From IMG/VR virus record IMGVR_UViG_3300025716_000049, positions 1 to 31,051 of that record: a stretch of DNA of 31,051 nucleotides; one strand, 5' to 3'. The position numbers were made by a program, and so were the translations under genes. The stretch comes from a virus. Each line of letters begins with the position of its first letter. Position 1 is the first letter of the stretch. Under the pieces are notes generated by a model, which searched no databases, was not told where the DNA came from, and worked only from the letters and a program-made list of their open reading frames with translations. Positions 29,833 through 31,051 of this stretch are shown piece after piece.

Positions 29833-30048
29833 ATGGAAAAAATGATTTTAATGACAGAGGAACAAGCAGACCGAGTTAAAGGTAAATACGGTTCATACTC
29901 TGCACTTGAACCAATTCAAGTTGTAGAAGGTTTTGCACTTCCTGTAGATATAATTGATAATGTTGTATTTGCAAGCGTAAAAGAATTATTAGAAAGTTGT
30001 CCGCAAGTTGAAGTGACGCTCATCGAACCTCCTGAAATAATTGAATAA
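29833..30048 (+). CDS. Small hypothetical protein (71 aa)
   Basis: Acidic 71-aa protein (MEKMILMTEEQADRVKGKYGSYSALEPIQVVEGFALPVDIIDN...). It shows a strand-helix pattern with no known domain; EQADRVKGKYGSYSALEPI is like the short accessory proteins that often follow fibre genes. It starts 2 bp after the previous stop, so it is translated in the same operon. Confidence 0.6.
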   Translation: MEKMILMTEEQADRVKGKYGSYSALEPIQVVEGFALPVDIIDNVVFASVKELLESCPQVEVTLIEPPEIIE

Positions 30049-30063
30049 TATATATAAAAATAA
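30041..30063 (+). promoter_or_regulatory. Diverged TATATA box before the 30073 gene
   Basis: TTGAATAATATATATAAAAATAAC; box ends about 17 nt before the ATG. It overlaps the stop codon of the 29833 gene, like the copy at 16684. Confidence 0.4.
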
Positions 30064-30072
30064 CAATCAATA

Positions 30073-30393
30073 ATGGCAACACAAGATAATAAAATACCAA
30101 TCTTTCAGCATAACGCATTCTCATTTGATGTTAGTGTTTATAATATAAACAACATTACAGGATATACTCCTTATTTAACAGTTAAGAAGAAAACTACTGA
30201 TGCTTCAACTGTGTTATTTAAGACAGGAACAGTTACAGATGCTTCTGGTACATTACATTTTTCTGGAACTGGAACAGATGCTTCTTTAGCAGCAGGTGAT
30301 TATATTTATGATATTACAATAGAACAAGGTGATACTAGTGTCTTTACAATAGTGAAAGATATATTTTCTATTGGTGATGGGGTTAGATATTAA
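30073..30393 (+). CDS. BppU N-terminal-like Ig-fold baseplate protein
   Basis: A single beta-sandwich domain of 106 aa: FSFDVSVYNINNITGYTPYLTVKKKTTDASTVLFKTGTVTDASGTLHFSGTGTDASLAAGDYIYDITIEQGDTSVFTIVKDIFSIGDGV. This agrees with the N-terminal domain of phage baseplate upper protein (BppU): a polar strand, an x-V-K-K strand, a G-x-[IL]-x-F strand, the DxxLxxGxYxYDI strand and the closing F-x-I-x-x strand. It probably links baseplate parts or binds a receptor-binding protein. Confidence 0.7.
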   Translation: MATQDNKIPIFQHNAFSFDVSVYNINNITGYTPYLTVKKKTTDASTVLFKTGTVTDASGTLHFSGTGTDASLAAGDYIYDITIEQGDTSVFTIVKDIFSIGDGVRY

Positions 30394-30407
30394 TACTAAA
30401 AATGTTT

Positions 30408-30430
30408 GGATATATAACATATATAATTAT
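30408..30430 (+). promoter_or_regulatory. GATATATA box before the membrane-protein pair
   Basis: Core at 30409-30416 in TTTGGATATATAACATATA, 58 nt before the 30475 start. Confidence 0.4.
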
Positions 30431-30474
30431 GTAACATTTAGACATAATTATGCAACTAAAAATATTATATAACA

Positions 30475-30879
30475 ATGATTTTAACAACAGTTGATACAAT
30501 ATTAACTACATCAAATATAATCTTTGTGATAGGATTACTTGGAAGTATCTTTGCAGTTTACTTTCACTTTAAAAAACCTCAAGAAGATAGTGAAATTAAA
30601 CAAGTAATTACTGACAAAGACTTAGGTACAAAAGCAACGATTTTGGCGCAAAAAGAAGCAGAAGGAAAAGCTCAGTTACTTGCTCAACAAGTACAAACTG
30701 AAAAAGAATTTAACAGTAAGAAATTCATAGAAATAACTGAACGATTTAATAGTACTGACCATAAAATAGAAACTCTAATTGAAACGGTAAATTCGATGAA
30801 TCTAAATATTTCAAAAGAACTTATGAGAGTTGCTACAATTGTAAGTCAACATTTAATAACAAGTGATAGTTTAAAATAA
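30475..30879 (+). CDS. Membrane-anchored coiled-coil protein
   Basis: A 134-aa protein with one N-terminal transmembrane segment (about 14-32, NIIFVIGLLGSIFAVYFHF) followed by a charged stretch and a long coiled coil (about 55-125). This architecture is common among phage proteins encoded beside holins, for example the membrane-bound lysis accessory proteins and spanin-like proteins, but sequence gives no proof. The next small membrane gene starts 1 bp after its stop. Confidence 0.6.
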   Translation: MILTTVDTILTTSNIIFVIGLLGSIFAVYFHFKKPQEDSEIKQVITDKDLGTKATILAQKEAEGKAQLLAQQVQTEKEFNSKKFIEITERFNSTDHKIETLIETVNSMNLNISKELMRVATIVSQHLITSDSLK

Positions 30880-30880
30880 A

Positions 30881-31051
30881 ATGTTTAAAAGTAAAAGATT
30901 TATAGCATTTATAATTGGAGCAGTACTATTTTGTGTAACAACTTATACTACTAAATATCCCCCAATCGAGCTCGCCGGAGCAATATCAATCATTACAAGT
31001 ATCTATATTGGAAGTGAGACAATAAGAAAAAGTGATAATTCTTCCATATAA
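30881..31051 (+). CDS. Holin-like two-span membrane protein (56 aa)
   Basis: The frame ATG 30881 to TAA 31051 encodes MFKSKRFIAFIIGAVLFC..., 56 aa. It has a basic N-terminus, a first hydrophobic span (about 7-23), a short loop TKYPPIELAG and a second span (AGAISIITSIYIGSE, about 32-46) with a polar tail. Small two-span proteins with this profile and place are frequent in phage lysis cassettes (class II-like holins). It directly follows the coiled-coil membrane gene (1 bp gap). An endolysin would be expected just beyond the window edge. The sequence ends exactly at the stop codon. Confidence 0.55.
   Translation: MFKSKRFIAFIIGAVLFCVTTYTTKYPPIELAGAISIITSIYIGSETIRKSDNSSI

Larger units (their letters stand above)
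664..31051. mobile_element. Prophage, HK97-type siphovirus, left end to window edge (partial)
   Basis: The element starts at the interrupted comM and continues to the last base of the window. It contains a serine integrase, accessory cargo, a divergent control region, terminase, portal, protease, capsid, connector, tail tube, tape measure, tip and fibre genes. The structural genes are intact, ordered and closely spaced, so there is no sign of decay in the part seen. The tape measure is short (522 aa), which by the usual 1.5 angstrom per residue rule suggests a tail of about 75-80 nm. Endolysin and attR were not seen. Confidence 0.88.

Overview
The window looks like the left part of a siphovirus-type prophage integrated in a Bacteroidota chromosome. 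Evidence: (i) positions 1-663 encode the N-terminal part of a ComM/YifB protein that stops just before its Walker A loop; (ii) a large serine integrase follows 61 bp later and reads inward; (iii) from 13.3 kb rightward there is a full HK97-type packaging, head and tail module. The low G+C, the scarcity of Shine-Dalgarno sequences (starts preceded by A/T-rich leaders), promoter-like TTTG/TAnnTTTG pairs in the early region and a Bacteroidota-style tail-fibre set suggest the host phylum; I cannot name a species. The right att site and the rest of comM are outside the window.

Layout. 1-724: host comM remnant and attL. 725-2356: integrase. 2353-5255: accessory cargo, comprising a DUF2158-like protein, a Trypco2-like protein and one long polypeptide joining a HsdR-type nuclease domain to an adenine/cytosine-N methyltransferase. 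5361-7561: five leftward small genes, each followed by its own hairpin terminator, including a NUMOD3/HTH DNA-binding protein and a pair of diverged paralogues. 7562-8046: control region with operator-like repeats, a promoter, a strong long-range hairpin (candidate small RNA) and a terminator. 8047-12745: rightward early/middle genes: a PD-(D/E)XK-like nuclease, several small unknowns, a 403-aa protein with family-A-polymerase-like motifs A and C, a small lipoprotein and a short thymidylate-synthase-like protein. 12723-13046: HNH endonuclease on the opposite strand. 13291-31051: small and large terminase, portal, S78 protease, major capsid, head-tail connectors, tail terminator, major tail protein, tail chaperone with a -1 frameshift extension, tape measure, tail tip, S74-type fibre, further fibre/baseplate proteins and two small membrane proteins at the right edge.

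How it fits together. The structural genes form an assembly line in the usual HK97 order. Many gene starts from 8.8 kb rightward are preceded by a GAATATATA box, usually 17-41 nt upstream of the start codon, with no visible -35; the leftward early genes lack it. This may be a phage-specific late or middle promoter. The middle region (8.8-12 kb) is the least explained part. Two strong hairpins there carry loop sequences exactly complementary to the 8-9 nt directly before a start codon, which suggests RNA-level control of an unknown small gene and of the polymerase-like gene. No lysogeny repressor, replicative helicase, primase, SSB or endolysin was recognised in the window.
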